This document shows positions 1-9,647 of a DNA stretch of 64,000 nt, one piece after another. The notes beneath the pieces were generated by a model. That model did no database searches. It was not told the DNA's origin and saw only the letters and a program-made list of their open reading frames with translations. Every line of letters begins with the position of its first letter. The stretch's first letter is position 1. The DNA lies in assembly GCA_041941305.1 (NCBI GenBank), contig JBGTQJ010000024.1:62001-126000 (forward strand), written 5' to 3'. The stretch is from JANSWP01 sp041941305 (GTDB lineage: Bacteria > Bacteroidota > Bacteroidia > Chitinophagales > Saprospiraceae). The position numbers and the translations under genes are program-made.

Positions 1-3000
1 GTATCCTGGGGTAAATTAAAATTACCAGCGTGTCCTGAAGTGCTGTCGAACATATCAAGAATACCATCACTATCCGTATCATCATCTGTCACATCACCAT
101 CGTTTCCAAAGTTAGCAGCATAACCTGCCGTTGTTTGAGCTTCGACTGCATCTGGAATACCATCATTGTCACTGTCTAAATCAATAAAATCCGCATTGCC
201 AGAAGATTCACTATTGATCGGTGTAGTTCCTCCACCAACAGCATCTGCTAGCCCATCTCCATTTGAATCCACAAACTGAGCTCCATCAATAATGCCATCA
301 GAATCAGGGTCTAAAGTGGCATAATTTGCACCACTTTCCAGCAAATCACTGATTCCATCGTTATCGCTGTCTAGATCTAAATGGTCATCAATACCATCAC
401 CATCTGTATCCACATGGGCACAATCCGCAGAAAAAGTTGTCATTGTAATGGTTCCATGTGGATCAGAATCCCAATGCTTCACGATAATTTGGTCAATTAA
501 ATATCCTGCAAAATCAAAATCAATTGTTCCTTTATCTTCATTTAAAGCTGATTCTGTATTTGGAAGGCTGGTAAATTGATTATTTCCTGCATAAGTAACC
601 AAAGTAGAAGGATAAAGAGTATAGATATATGGCATTTCTACACTTTGGTAATAACCGTATACTTCAATTGCGTCCCCGTCATCCACATCCAACAATTTGA
701 AAGTGAAATTTTTAACTGCTTTATCAAATGTAAAATCATACTGAATGGCATCCGAGTAATTGTTATTGTTGTAATCTCGAGCATAGACACCATAAACATT
801 CGTATGATGATTATCCTGAATTTGCAAATAATCATTCAGTCCGCTACCATTTAATGTAATGTCAAGCGTCATTTTACTTCCATTAATATTGGAAGAACTA
901 TTATTAATTATGCTTTCTAATTGGGAAATGGTTTTATTGCTTGTAGTAGCCAAATTTGCAAAGTCAAATGTATTTATCAAACTGCAAGCCATCTCATCTT
1001 CATCTAAAATACCGTCGTTATCATCATCCAAGTCACAAATATCTTTAATTCCGTCACCATCAGTGTCGCTTCCATTGTTACAGATACCTGGGTTTGAGGG
1101 AGCATTATAAAGTGCAGTTACTTCAGAAGCCGATATGGCACAATTGTATATTTGAACATCATCAATAACACCCGCATAATTGGAAACATAACCTGAGCCA
1201 ATAGTAGCATTCAATGAACTTGCTACAGCTTCGGCATATGTAGCAGCATTTTGATTCGTTTGGGTACCATTTACATACCAATACAGTTGCATATTGGTCA
1301 AATCTCTAACCAGGACAATATGATTCCATGCATTCAAAGTCAAACTAGCACCACTACCAAAACCCTGGTATGGTGAATTGTTGCCTCCTCCTGTTCCATA
1401 ATAATAATTTAAATATCCATTTGTTTCTTGAGTAATGGTCCCTTCCCCTGCATAGGCTTTTGCATATGGATTTCTTCTTGCGGAGAAATTGGTGGGCTTT
1501 AACCACATGGAAATAGACATATCTCCAGTAATTTGTAAAAGGGCTGGGTTGCCAAGGTTGATATTATCTGTGCTCCCATTAAATGTCAATGCACTCCCAA
1601 TCTGTCCGGAAGCCCATGTACCTCCAGAAATCGTTCCCGCAGAAATATTATTCTGACTATCAGAAGCAGAGCTTCCGGAGCCTTCATCCAAGGCAATATA
1701 AACTGCTGGTCCATTACAACAATCAGTGTCCGCCTCATCTGTCCATCCATCCCCATCATCATCAATATTGTTATTACAGATTTCCGAACTGCTACTGGTA
1801 CTTCCCTCAAACTCTAATCTTGCACTGTTAAAGGTAAGCAACCTTCCACCACTACTTCCCTGGTTTACATTACAAAATTCAAGAGTCCAGGTCCCATTTG
1901 CATTTTCGCCATCAAATGCACTTAAGGGATTATCTGGTGCAGCACTTCTGTCGGCATCATAATTTGGGCTTGCTGTATTATTATTAATTCCATTGTTGAT
2001 GGCATTCCCGGATTCATCGTCCAACATAAAATCCTGGTGGTCGTAATTATCTGTGTCATCCTGTACAAGAAGAACCACCGTGGTATTTTGAGGAGATGTC
2101 AATTGAACACCAACATCACTTCGCCAGGTATGTTCGAAATTCAATCCCACGTTCAAATCTTCAATTGTAAAGTTGTCACTAACATTAAAGGTTCGAGTCA
2201 ATAAAGTCCCACAATTTGATTGATTGGAAAGTGTTCCAGAGTTAGTATTATTATAGGTATAAGTAGAACCTACAGAAACATCATAATCAATAACCAATAA
2301 AGGGGCAGCTGCGGCTTCCCCATTAAAAGATTCTGCTGTTCTTTCCCCGGTCCCGTTTGCCATCAATACCATAGCATTCCCACTTATCCAACCCGGGCGG
2401 TTGACAATTTCCTGTATGATTGTGATTAGACTTGGGGATTGTTTTTTCTCATTCACCGTATTCCAGGCTGCGATTTCTTTCCATAATACGCTAGCAGTGG
2501 TCGTGGTTCTGGAAGTAATGTTAAATGTTGAGCTTGTAAAGGTTGGAGCATCGTCAATATCTTCTCCCCAAATGGTTACATTAGTGCTTCCTGAATCTGT
2601 CTCATCTACTTCAAATTCTATATAGGCACTCGTAATGGTAGCGCCTTGAGGTATTGATATATTAGAAAACCGCATTCCAACCCACTGTGCTGTACTTCCG
2701 TCTGCCCCCAATTCCATATCACTACTACTCAAATCCATTGAACCGTTTGAAGTTTGTTCCTCAGCATCGTCGGAACTTGCATTTACTCTTACTGAAATTT
2801 GGGTCGGAGGTGGTGGAGGCGGCGGCATCCAAAATCCTGCTTTTTCCAATTCAATAGAAAGTTGACCTTTTAGTTTTTGGAAAACAAGTTCTGCAAAGCC
2901 AACATTGGAGGAAGAGGATGCTGCATAAAAAGAACTCAATAGATCATTATTCAAATAACCAATATTGGGAATTAACAACAGAAACAGCAGAATCTGAAAA

Positions 3001-3029
3001 ATAGTCTTTGTTTTATTTAGCCCAGTCAT
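1..3029 (-). CDS. Secreted multidomain protein: P-domain, LamG and TSP3 repeats (partial)
   Basis: I translated this frame by hand from the ATG at 3029; it stays open for about 1009 codons to the left edge, so the C-terminus is missing. The order is: an N-terminal hydrophobic signal-anchor (residues about 8-25); a proline run (MPPPPPPPT, near residue 66); a DNRLRE/CBM-like beta domain (about 75-250); a proprotein-convertase P-domain-like sandwich (about 275-408, ending near DGENANGTWTLEFCN); a LamG/concanavalin-like domain (about 440-645); a TSP3 repeat with DTDGDG and DDDNDG calcium loops (about 650-675); another beta domain (680-870); and further TSP3 repeats to the edge. Such proteins in Bacteroidota are exported surface or extracellular proteins, usually with a T9SS C-terminal domain, which here would lie outside the window. 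Domain names are from motif recognition; the secretion route is inferred. Confidence 0.85.
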   Translation of the reverse strand, partial: MTGLNKTKTIFQILLFLLLIPNIGYLNNDLLSSFYAASSSSNVGFAELVFQKLKGQLSIELEKAGFWMPPPPPPPTQISVRVNASSDDAEEQTSNGSMDLSSSDMELGADGSTAQWVGMRFSNISIPQGATITSAYIEFEVDETDSGSTNVTIWGEDIDDAPTFTSSTFNITSRTTTTASVLWKEIAAWNTVNEKKQSPSLITIIQEIVNRPGWISGNAMVLMANGTGERTAESFNGEAAAAPLLVIDYDVSVGSTYTYNNTNSGTLSNQSNCGTLLTRTFNVSDNFTIEDLNVGLNFEHTWRSDVGVQLTSPQNTTVVLLVQDDTDNYDHQDFMLDDESGNAINNGINNNTASPNYDADRSAAPDNPLSAFDGENANGTWTLEFCNVNQGSSGGRLLTFNSARLEFEGSTSSSSEICNNNIDDDGDGWTDEADTDCCNGPAVYIALDEGSGSSASDSQNNISAGTISGGTWASGQIGSALTFNGSTDNINLGNPALLQITGDMSISMWLKPTNFSARRNPYAKAYAGEGTITQETNGYLNYYYGTGGGNNSPYQGFGSGASLTLNAWNHIVLVRDLTNMQLYWYVNGTQTNQNAATYAEAVASSLNATIGSGYVSNYAGVIDDVQIYNCAISASEVTALYNAPSNPGICNNGSDTDGDGIKDICDLDDDNDGILDEDEMACSLINTFDFANLATTSNKTISQLESIINNSSSNINGSKMTLDITLNGSGLNDYLQIQDNHHTNVYGVYARDYNNNNYSDAIQYDFTFDKAVKNFTFKLLDVDDGDAIEVYGYYQSVEMPYIYTLYPSTLVTYAGNNQFTSLPNTESALNEDKGTIDFDFAGYLIDQIIVKHWDSDPHGTITMTTFSADCAHVDTDGDGIDDHLDLDSDNDGISDLLESGANYATLDPDSDGIIDGAQFVDSNGDGLADAVGGGTTPINSESSGNADFIDLDSDNDGIPDAVEAQTTAGYAANFGNDGDVTDDDTDSDGILDMFDSTSGHAGNFNLPQD

Positions 3030-3044
3030 AGTAAAAATGGATAA

Positions 3045-3073
3045 CCCGGATTTCGAAAATTTCAAAATCCGGG
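3045..3073. repeat. Hairpin in the 5' leader of the left-edge gene
   Basis: Perfect 9-bp inverted repeat cccggattt / aaatccggg with an 11-base loop, 15 bases upstream of the ATG of the minus-strand gene. No clean T-run follows on the plus strand. On the minus strand a short T-run lies just before the start codon. It could be a leader hairpin or attenuator; its function is unknown. Confidence 0.5.
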
Positions 3074-3591
3074 ATGGTGAATGTTTTAGTTAACGAATTC
3101 GATGTCAAATCGAGATCCTGCCTGACAGGGACTTTTTGTAAGTGAGATATTGATGTGAGTGGAGACCAGTTCAATTATAGGAAATAGTGACCTTATCCCT
3201 ATAGGCAGATTCTCATTTAATTTCAATTAATCCAAAAAGGAGAATCCAAATGGGGGGAAATGACTAGGTTAATTTTTTTTGTAAAATGAGCCATAATTTC
3301 TAGTTTTTGTTCGAGCTAGCTTTTGTAAACATTCAATTCAGCATTGCAAATCCATCCAGCTTTAGTTTTTGAAAACCCTAGCCTTTTCAACTGAAAATCA
3401 ATACAATTCAACTTCATACCTCTTTTTCAAAAAAAACTAAAAAACATTAAGTTGGTTATTACTGGATCCTTAAATGAATACATAAAAAAATGTGAGGGGA
3501 GGTAATGAGAAATTCTAGGGGAGAATAAGGAGAATCACTTTAAAAAGACAAAATTTATACCAAAAGAATAAGTCGTCCATAGTTTTTGTTA

Positions 3592-3653
3592 GCCATGTCC
3601 TTAGAGCCTGAGAATACTATCCCTTTTGGAAGCCCCTTTAGCAAGGACATGGC
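3592..3653. repeat. Inverted repeat with 11-bp arms
   Basis: Arms gccatgtcctt (3592-3602) and aaggacatggc (3643-3653) are perfect complements around a 40-base loop. Allowing a small bulge, flanking T-rich/A-rich bases extend the pairing. The base composition is unlike the AT-rich surroundings. It may be a small mobile-element relic or a structured RNA; no coding frame is associated. Confidence 0.5.
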
Positions 3654-4243
3654 GACAAAAAAGTAATAAAAGAATTGTTAGCATTGTTCATGTTTTTGTT
3701 TACAACTGTAGGATATGTTCACTATGCATTTGGTTTTCAGAGTGGATTTCTGAGTTAGAATTGTTTTTTTGATTTAGGGCTTTAACTCAAAGATTTTTGA
3801 ACCTTTCGTACCACTAATAAGTCCTCCAACCTTAGGGAGTAGAACAGATTAAAAATAAGTCTCAAGGTGGGCCAGGTTTTGGAGCCAGGCACCTATAGTA
3901 AAAAGAAGGGTAAATAATGATTCCTAAAAATATCTCCAAGGTTGATGTTAATATTATTTTCATTTGATCCAATTTTTTAATGTTGACAAAAAATTGGGGG
4001 AGAATGTACTGTCACGATTTTGGGAGGGAAGTGAATTAGAAATGTTATTGCTGAATAAAAAGCAAGATTAGTACCAAAGTGACATGGAGAACATAAAATA
4101 CTAAGTCCTGCCTACGTAAAAATGCTTAGTAAATTTTGGATAAATACTCAAAAACAACAACAAACAGTAAAAAACATTACAAAACAGCACTAAATTAAAT
4201 TAACTAATCTATCTTGTGGACCATTATTCACAAACAAGCTGAG

Positions 4244-5029
4244 ATGAAAAATATACCTTTTAAAGAAACTTTTGAAGTTCTTCAAAATAGGGATGAACAT
4301 TTTGAGAGCATCAATAAGGAGAACTACCCAACGAATATTATCTGGGCTCAAATATTGACAATAAGTGGATTGGCATTTTGCTACGGACTCATCATGGGAA
4401 GTTATAACAGTGCATTACAAGCCGTTTCTTCTGGTCTAAAACTATGTATTTTGATTTTTCTTACCCTCCTGATCTGTTTTCCTTCTTTTTACATTGTCCA
4501 ATTGGTACTGGGTTCTAAAGTTAAAATGAAGCAATTGGCAATTATGATTTTAAGTGGATTTCTGATGACCACAACTATTATGGTCGCATTTGCACCTATT
4601 GTTTTGTTTTTCCAATTATCCGGAGATAACTACCATTTTCTTCAATTATTGCATGTTGGAGTTTTGGTATTTTCAGGTTTCTTTGGAATGCGAGCAGTAT
4701 TAGATGCCTTGAAAAACTCATTTGCTGAAAGTGGTGTTTATCCAAAAATTGGCTTAAACATATTTAGAATCTGGGTCATTATCTTCGCCTTTGTAGGCAT
4801 CCAGCTTTCCTGGAACTTAAGACCTTTTGTGGGAACTAAGGATATGGCCTTTCAAATAGTACGGACGGGAACCCAGGGTAATTTCTATTCAACTGTTATT
4901 GGAGCTTTTAGTCAAATGGCAAAAGTTAAAAAAGACAGTGTAAATGAAACTCCTTCAAATCCTGAAAATCAAGAAGCATCAGAGCCAAAAGATCAAACAG
5001 GAAGAGATTCTTTAGAAGCAACCCAATAA
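4244..5029 (+). CDS. Multi-pass membrane protein of unknown function
   Basis: 261 residues from the ATG at 4244; a TTG at 4214 would add ten residues but I prefer the ATG. Five or so hydrophobic segments follow a short cytoplasmic start (near ILTISGLAFCYGLIMG, LCILIFLTLLICF, LAIMILSGFLMTTTIMV, LLHVGVLVFSGFFGM and IWVIIFAFVGIQLSW). The tail is polar and charged, rich in N, P, E and Q. I do not recognise a family. The gene lies 25 bases before the excisionase-type HTH gene, so the two are probably co-transcribed. The membrane location is a direct reading; the role is unknown. Confidence 0.75.
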   Translation: MKNIPFKETFEVLQNRDEHFESINKENYPTNIIWAQILTISGLAFCYGLIMGSYNSALQAVSSGLKLCILIFLTLLICFPSFYIVQLVLGSKVKMKQLAIMILSGFLMTTTIMVAFAPIVLFFQLSGDNYHFLQLLHVGVLVFSGFFGMRAVLDALKNSFAESGVYPKIGLNIFRIWVIIFAFVGIQLSWNLRPFVGTKDMAFQIVRTGTQGNFYSTVIGAFSQMAKVKKDSVNETPSNPENQEASEPKDQTGRDSLEATQ

Positions 5030-5054
5030 CAACAGTCGCAAACCAGTATATGAC

Positions 5055-5276
5055 ATGGATGAAATAATGAATATAGAAGAGGTTGCCCGGTATTTAAAAA
5101 TGAAGCCACAAACCATTTATACATGGGCTCAAAATGGTAAAATCCCAGCTGCTAAAATTGGAAAAGAATGGCGTTTTAGAAAAGACATTATTGATTCCTG
5201 GTTCAATCAGCATATTCAAGATCAATTTCAACCCTTAATTATGGAGTGGGAAAAGAAAAAAAAGGAGAACGGATAG
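5055..5276 (+). CDS. Excisionase-type helix-turn-helix DNA-binding protein
   Basis: 73 residues. The fold is the MerR-like/excisionase (xis/TIGR01764-type) winged helix: a start of the type NIEEVARYLKMKPQTIY, then a wing around IPAAKIGKEWRFRKDIIDSW at residues about 27-47. Proteins of this size act as small DNA-binding regulators or as recombination directionality factors. No integrase is nearby, so a regulator of the flanking membrane-protein genes is more likely than an excisionase (inference). It starts 25 bases after the upstream membrane-protein gene and has a lysine-rich C-terminus. Confidence 0.85.
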   Translation: MDEIMNIEEVARYLKMKPQTIYTWAQNGKIPAAKIGKEWRFRKDIIDSWFNQHIQDQFQPLIMEWEKKKKENG

Positions 5277-5369
5277 CGTGTTTTATTGATATTTGTAGAT
5301 ATTATCCTGTTTTTTTCCAAACCTACCTAAATTTGCCTTCTTTTGGAAAACAAATATTAAATCCTCTTT

Positions 5370-6782
5370 TTGAAGTTTCTTTCAGAAAATACAATCAAAC
5401 AGGTCGCCCTCAATTTCATGAAGACCTATTATAAGTATCGTCCAAGAAAAAGGGAGGACGTTGCAGTTTCTAGTCTAAATATGCGAACAGAAGGGGGCAT
5501 AATCGCTGACGGATTTTATGCATTTAAAAAACCGAATGCCATTCCATATATCGCAACATTTGAGGCTACCTCTTACCATTCAAAAGATGAAATCAAATTC
5601 AAAATTCAGGATGCCCTTTTATTTTGGGATGGATTGGCATGGTCCAGCCTATTGACGGCTTTTGTGTACAGTTATGGTTACGTCTACAACCATTTCACCA
5701 TCAAACAAATAGGCTTAACTATGGGAATTGGTCTCTGTTTCTTAACACTTATCTTTTTTTTCCTTGCTTATCGATTGATTGCCAGTAGAATGCGAAGGTA
5801 TCGGTATATCTATGCTATTGAGCAATTCAAAAAATACCATGCAGATGAGCAATGGTGTGCTTTTGGTGAAGATGTTTTTGAAGATGCAAACGATAAATAT
5901 TTAAGAGAATTAAAAAACCAATGTGTCTATAACGGTTTTGGACTTCTAAAAATAGATAAAGAGCTGAAAGCCCATGTTTTAATTACCCCCTCTCGTCATG
6001 AGATCTTTAGTGGAAAACGGAAAAATCTGAAGTTTCTCACTCAAGGATCCTGGTACCAAAATTTGGGGATGAAAAAAAGTCCTGGTTGGTGGACGAAGAT
6101 TCAAAACAAATACGGATTTGGTGGAGATAATCAATCCGTCCTTCGCTTTCAAAAATCTTATTGGCAGCAACTATTGGTAACTGGAATTGCTTTACTTTTG
6201 ATTGGAATCATATTTTACAAAGAAATCCAGGATGCTGACCTGGTTTTTGTAGATAGGACTGTTTATTTGGAAGATCTGACCCAATTGACAGGAAGTGATG
6301 AATATGAACCCAGATTATTTATAGTTGATACTTCCATCCAGGTTGAACCCAGAAGAGAAAAATGGTGGGATGAAAAACAACAGGATGAAGGAATAAATGC
6401 TAAAAAGGCAGCTTCTGAAGAAAATATCATAACAAAAGATGGAGAGGACATTTATGTTGGTGATTCAGAATCCTCTTTGGTCACTTATGATTGTTCGAGG
6501 TTTTACAACTTGGGAGGACGTAAATATATCGTTGAAGAAGGTATATATGAAAATGTCCAAAAGGCTCAACAAAGGCTAAAAGTATTAAAAACCAAAACAC
6601 TGGATGTCAACATTTTATGGATAGGATGTTTCTCAAAAACTGAAAAAGGATATTCAGTTTATTTCAATTTGTTATATAACACCGAACTTGAGGCCTTACA
6701 ACTTTTTGGGGAATTGATTAATCAGGATTCAATAAATTTCAAGGATTTGAGGATTCGGGATATAGAGGTAATAGCCGATTAA
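5370..6782 (+). CDS. Two-segment membrane protein, possibly nuclease-like N-terminus
   Basis: 470 residues from a TTG at 5370; the first ATG is at 5418 (454 residues). I keep the TTG because the added residues continue the helix that ends in YYKYRPRK. The N-terminal ~80 residues contain a beta-rich stretch around YIATFEATS followed by KDEIKFK. Two adjacent transmembrane segments follow (about 90-140). A soluble part contains GLLKIDKELKAHVLITPSR, which recalls the strand pattern of restriction-endonuclease-like folds. A third hydrophobic segment (about 268-285) precedes an extracytoplasmic domain of about 185 residues. I do not recognise a named family; the nuclease resemblance is weak and only a suggestion. 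It follows the HTH gene by 93 bases on the same strand. Confidence 0.7.
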   Translation: MKFLSENTIKQVALNFMKTYYKYRPRKREDVAVSSLNMRTEGGIIADGFYAFKKPNAIPYIATFEATSYHSKDEIKFKIQDALLFWDGLAWSSLLTAFVYSYGYVYNHFTIKQIGLTMGIGLCFLTLIFFFLAYRLIASRMRRYRYIYAIEQFKKYHADEQWCAFGEDVFEDANDKYLRELKNQCVYNGFGLLKIDKELKAHVLITPSRHEIFSGKRKNLKFLTQGSWYQNLGMKKSPGWWTKIQNKYGFGGDNQSVLRFQKSYWQQLLVTGIALLLIGIIFYKEIQDADLVFVDRTVYLEDLTQLTGSDEYEPRLFIVDTSIQVEPRREKWWDEKQQDEGINAKKAASEENIITKDGEDIYVGDSESSLVTYDCSRFYNLGGRKYIVEEGIYENVQKAQQRLKVLKTKTLDVNILWIGCFSKTEKGYSVYFNLLYNTELEALQLFGELINQDSINFKDLRIRDIEVIAD

Positions 6783-6871
6783 CCCCCCTTTATAGAATTT
6801 TACATTTCCTTCAAAAAACAGGAATTCAAAACCACTATAATCGAATTAAACAAGTATGAATTAATTTTTTG

Positions 6872-7840
6872 ATGCCTTTAGTTAACACATCTTCCTACAA
6901 AGCTCCTTTTTTATTAAAAAACGCACACGCCAATACGGTTTTTGCAGCTTTGGCGAGAAAAGTTTCAGGGGTATATTATGATCGAGAAAGAATAGAGACT
7001 CCAGATGGAGATTTCTTCGACTTGGATTGGTCAAAGTTAGGGAATGATAAATTAGTGGTAGCATTACATGGGCTGGAAGGAAGCGCAAATCGTCCCTATA
7101 TACGGGGGATGATTCGAGAATTTAACAGGAACGGATGGGATGGTTTGGGATTTAATTTTAGAGGATGCAGTGGTGAACCAAACCGAAAGCCCTACAGCTA
7201 TCACATGGGATGGACATTGGATTTGGAGTATTTGATTGAGAAAATATTAATCTTGACCAGCTATCAGGAAATTGCTTTAGTAGGATTTAGCATGGGCGGA
7301 AATGTAATTCTGAACTATTTGGGAAAAAAAGGAAAGGAAGTGCCAAAAATCATCAAAAAAGCTGTGACCTTCTCAGTTCCATGTCACATCGAAAGTGCAA
7401 ATGTTGAGATAAATAAATTCAGGAATAAGGCCTATCTAATGAGGTTCATGAATTCTTTACGACAAAAGGTAATTGCAAAATCTTTAGCATTTCCGGACTC
7501 TATCCAATATGAAAAGGAGAATTTTCCTAAAAATTTTTATGAATTTGACGAGATGTATACAGCTCCATTGAATGGTTTCAAAAATAATGTAGATTATTGG
7601 AGAAGTACCAGTTGTATCAATCATTTACAAAAAATAAGCATCCCTACCCTACTCATAAATTCTTTGGATGACACTTTTTTAAGCAAAGAATGTTTTCCTA
7701 AAGAAATAGCAAAACAAAACCGCCATTTATATCTGGAAGTGACAAAAAATGGCGGCCATGTAGGTTTTGTTTCTTTTTCCAAAACTGGATCTTATTGGTC
7801 CGAAAAAAGAGCGCTTGAATTTGTTAAAAACGTTGAATAA
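6872..7840 (+). CDS. YheT-type alpha/beta hydrolase
   Basis: 322 residues from the ATG at 6872; the codon before it is a TTG that could also be read. The start resembles the YheT/UPF0017 (ABHD1/3-like) family: an N-terminal segment with FLLKNAHANTV, then the oxyanion-region turn ALHGLEGSANRPYIR, and the RGCSGEPNR loop typical of this family. The nucleophile elbow GFSMGG places Ser140. Asp266 or Asp267 (SLDDTF) and His296 (GGHVGF) complete the triad. Members hydrolyse esters or lipids in the cytoplasm, but the physiological substrate is unknown. The gene ends 3 bases before the end of convergent glnS, so neither has its own intergenic terminator. Confidence 0.9.
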   Translation: MPLVNTSSYKAPFLLKNAHANTVFAALARKVSGVYYDRERIETPDGDFFDLDWSKLGNDKLVVALHGLEGSANRPYIRGMIREFNRNGWDGLGFNFRGCSGEPNRKPYSYHMGWTLDLEYLIEKILILTSYQEIALVGFSMGGNVILNYLGKKGKEVPKIIKKAVTFSVPCHIESANVEINKFRNKAYLMRFMNSLRQKVIAKSLAFPDSIQYEKENFPKNFYEFDEMYTAPLNGFKNNVDYWRSTSCINHLQKISIPTLLINSLDDTFLSKECFPKEIAKQNRHLYLEVTKNGGHVGFVSFSKTGSYWSEKRALEFVKNVE

Positions 7841-7843
7841 ATA

Positions 7844-9526
7844 TTAATTCTTTTTTTGAAGCTTTGCCCAGGAGTCTCTTAAAGTGACTGTTCTGTTGAA
7901 GATCAAATGCCCTCTTTTAGATTCCGTATCTAAACAGAAGTATCCCTTCCTCATAAACTGAAATCGATCACCCGGCTTAGCTCCTTTCAAACTTGGTTCT
8001 ACATATACATTGTCCAAAACCTTTAAAGAATCATGGTTAAAAAATGCTAAAAAGTCCTTGCCATTATGTCCTGTGGGAGTTGGATCTGTAAATAGCCTGT
8101 CATACAAACGTACTTCTACCTTTTCTGCATGTGGAATGGATACCCAATGCAGCACACCTTTTGCTTTTACCCCGGAAGTATCAGAACCACTTTTGCTGTC
8201 TTTATAATAAGTACAATGTACTTCTTTGATTTCACTAGTGGCTTCATCTTTCACATAGTCTTCACAATGCAAAATGTAGGCTCCTTTTAAGCGTACGTTT
8301 CTATCAGGGCCTAATCGAAAGAATTTTTTGGGTGGGTCTTCCATAAAATCACCTCTTTCAATATAGATTTCTCGACTGAAGGGCACTATTCGGCTTCCCT
8401 GGCTTTCGTCTTCCGGATTATTGATAATTTCCAAATCCTCAGATTGTCCCTCTGGATAATTGGTAATTACCACTTTAAGTGGGTCTAATACCCCCATCAC
8501 CCTTGGTGCAGTTTTATTCAACTCCTGTTTAACGCAGTTTTCCAAAAGGCTGATTTCAATTAAATTATCTCTTTTTGCTACGCCTACTTTATCACAAAAT
8601 ACTATTACTGCATTCGGTGGATATCCACGTCGACGAATCCCGGAAAGCGTAGGCATTCTCGGATCATCCCAGCCAGTCACCAGTCCTTCGTTGACCAATT
8701 TTAATAATCGCCTCTTACTCGTTATCATATAACTCACATTCATCCTTGCAAATTCAATCTGCCGTGATGGGAATATCTCCAGATTTTCAATAAACCAATC
8801 GTACAGCGGACGATGATGTCTAAATTCCAAAGAACAAAGGGAATGAGTAATGCCTTCAATAGAGTCTGATTGACCATGTGCAAAATCGTACATGGGATAT
8901 ATTATCCATTTATCCCCTGTCCTGTGGTGAGTCGCTCTTTTAATTCTATAAATTACAGGATCCCTCATGTGCATATTTGGTGAGGTCATGTCTACCTTTG
9001 CTCTCAATACCCGAGCCCCATCTTCAAATTCTCCATTTTTCATTCCCTCAAAAAGACGAAGGTTTTCCTCCACCGAACGAGTACGGTATGGACTTTCTTT
9101 ACCTGGGCGAGTAGGGTCTCCTTTCATCTCAGCTATTTCTTCTGCAGTTGAATCATCTACATAAGCAAGCCCTTTTTTAATAAGATTTATGGCAAAATCA
9201 TACAATTGCTGGAAATAATCTGAGGCATAATATTCTCTATCATCCCAGCTAAATCCCAACCACTTAATATCCTTCTTTATGGAATTCACATATTCAGTGT
9301 CTTCAGTGACCGGATTGGTATCATCAAAACGGAGATTACACTTACCACCATATTTGGCTGCCATACCAAAATTGATACAAATAGCTTTGGCATGTCCTAT
9401 ATGTAAATATCCATTAGGTTCTGGAGGAAAACGCGTATGTACTGTTCCTTCATGTTTTCCATTTTCAATGTCTTCCTCGATGATTTGCTCAATAAAATTG
9501 AGGGATTCCTTGATTTCGGTACTCAT
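7844..9526 (-). CDS. glnS: Glutamine-tRNA ligase
   Basis: 560 residues, the normal length for GlnRS. This class I synthetase charges tRNA-Gln with glutamine in the cytoplasm using ATP. The HIGH motif is at residues 42-45 (PPEPNGYLHIGHAK), and the KMSKS-loop variant MITSKRRL starts at residue 267. The catalytic core has the GlnRS/GluRS-specific DDTNP and DDSTAEE segments, and the C-terminal beta-barrel anticodon-binding domain is complete. The E/P pattern in PPEPNG and the two-domain beta-barrel C-terminus separate it from bacterial GluRS. The presence of GlnRS means glutaminyl-tRNA need not come only from the amidotransferase route. It starts with ATG and has a hairpin in its upstream gap. 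Confidence 0.97.
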   Translation of the reverse strand: MSTEIKESLNFIEQIIEEDIENGKHEGTVHTRFPPEPNGYLHIGHAKAICINFGMAAKYGGKCNLRFDDTNPVTEDTEYVNSIKKDIKWLGFSWDDREYYASDYFQQLYDFAINLIKKGLAYVDDSTAEEIAEMKGDPTRPGKESPYRTRSVEENLRLFEGMKNGEFEDGARVLRAKVDMTSPNMHMRDPVIYRIKRATHHRTGDKWIIYPMYDFAHGQSDSIEGITHSLCSLEFRHHRPLYDWFIENLEIFPSRQIEFARMNVSYMITSKRRLLKLVNEGLVTGWDDPRMPTLSGIRRRGYPPNAVIVFCDKVGVAKRDNLIEISLLENCVKQELNKTAPRVMGVLDPLKVVITNYPEGQSEDLEIINNPEDESQGSRIVPFSREIYIERGDFMEDPPKKFFRLGPDRNVRLKGAYILHCEDYVKDEATSEIKEVHCTYYKDSKSGSDTSGVKAKGVLHWVSIPHAEKVEVRLYDRLFTDPTPTGHNGKDFLAFFNHDSLKVLDNVYVEPSLKGAKPGDRFQFMRKGYFCLDTESKRGHLIFNRTVTLRDSWAKLQKKN

Positions 9527-9552
9527 TGTACTCTTTAATAATTAAAAAGTTA

Positions 9553-9589
9553 ATTACCTGATTCTCATTTTTTTTTAGAATCAGGTAAT
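9553..9589 (-). terminator. Hairpin between the lipoprotein gene and glnS
   Basis: Perfect 13-bp arms, attacctgattct and agaatcaggtaat, around an 11-base T-rich loop (A-rich on the minus strand). On the minus strand the hairpin is followed by TAACTTTTTAATT. It lies between the lipoprotein stop and the glnS start, so it could end the lipoprotein transcript or sit in the glnS leader. Confidence 0.5.
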
Positions 9590-9647
9590 CATTCAGTGTT
9601 GTATAATATTATGGTTTTTGGTTAATAAAAAGAAAATGGGAACACAA

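Larger units (their letters stand above)
3030..4243. other. Gene-poor intergenic region of about 1.2 kb
   Basis: No convincing coding frame on either strand. The stretch holds the leader hairpin at 3045-3073 and a long-range inverted repeat at 3592-3653. It ends in an A-rich segment (about 4140-4200) leading into the membrane-protein gene. Short stop-broken frames at about 3780-3900 on the minus strand could be relics of a decayed gene, but I cannot identify one. Confidence 0.6.

Noticed and set aside
3780..3900. Possible decayed gene on the minus strand
   Set aside because: Short readable stretches are broken by stops and match nothing I recognise; too weak to call a pseudogene.
5055..5276. 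Integrated phage or element excisionase
   Set aside because: No integrase, attachment-site repeats or phage genes are nearby; the HTH alone does not support an element.
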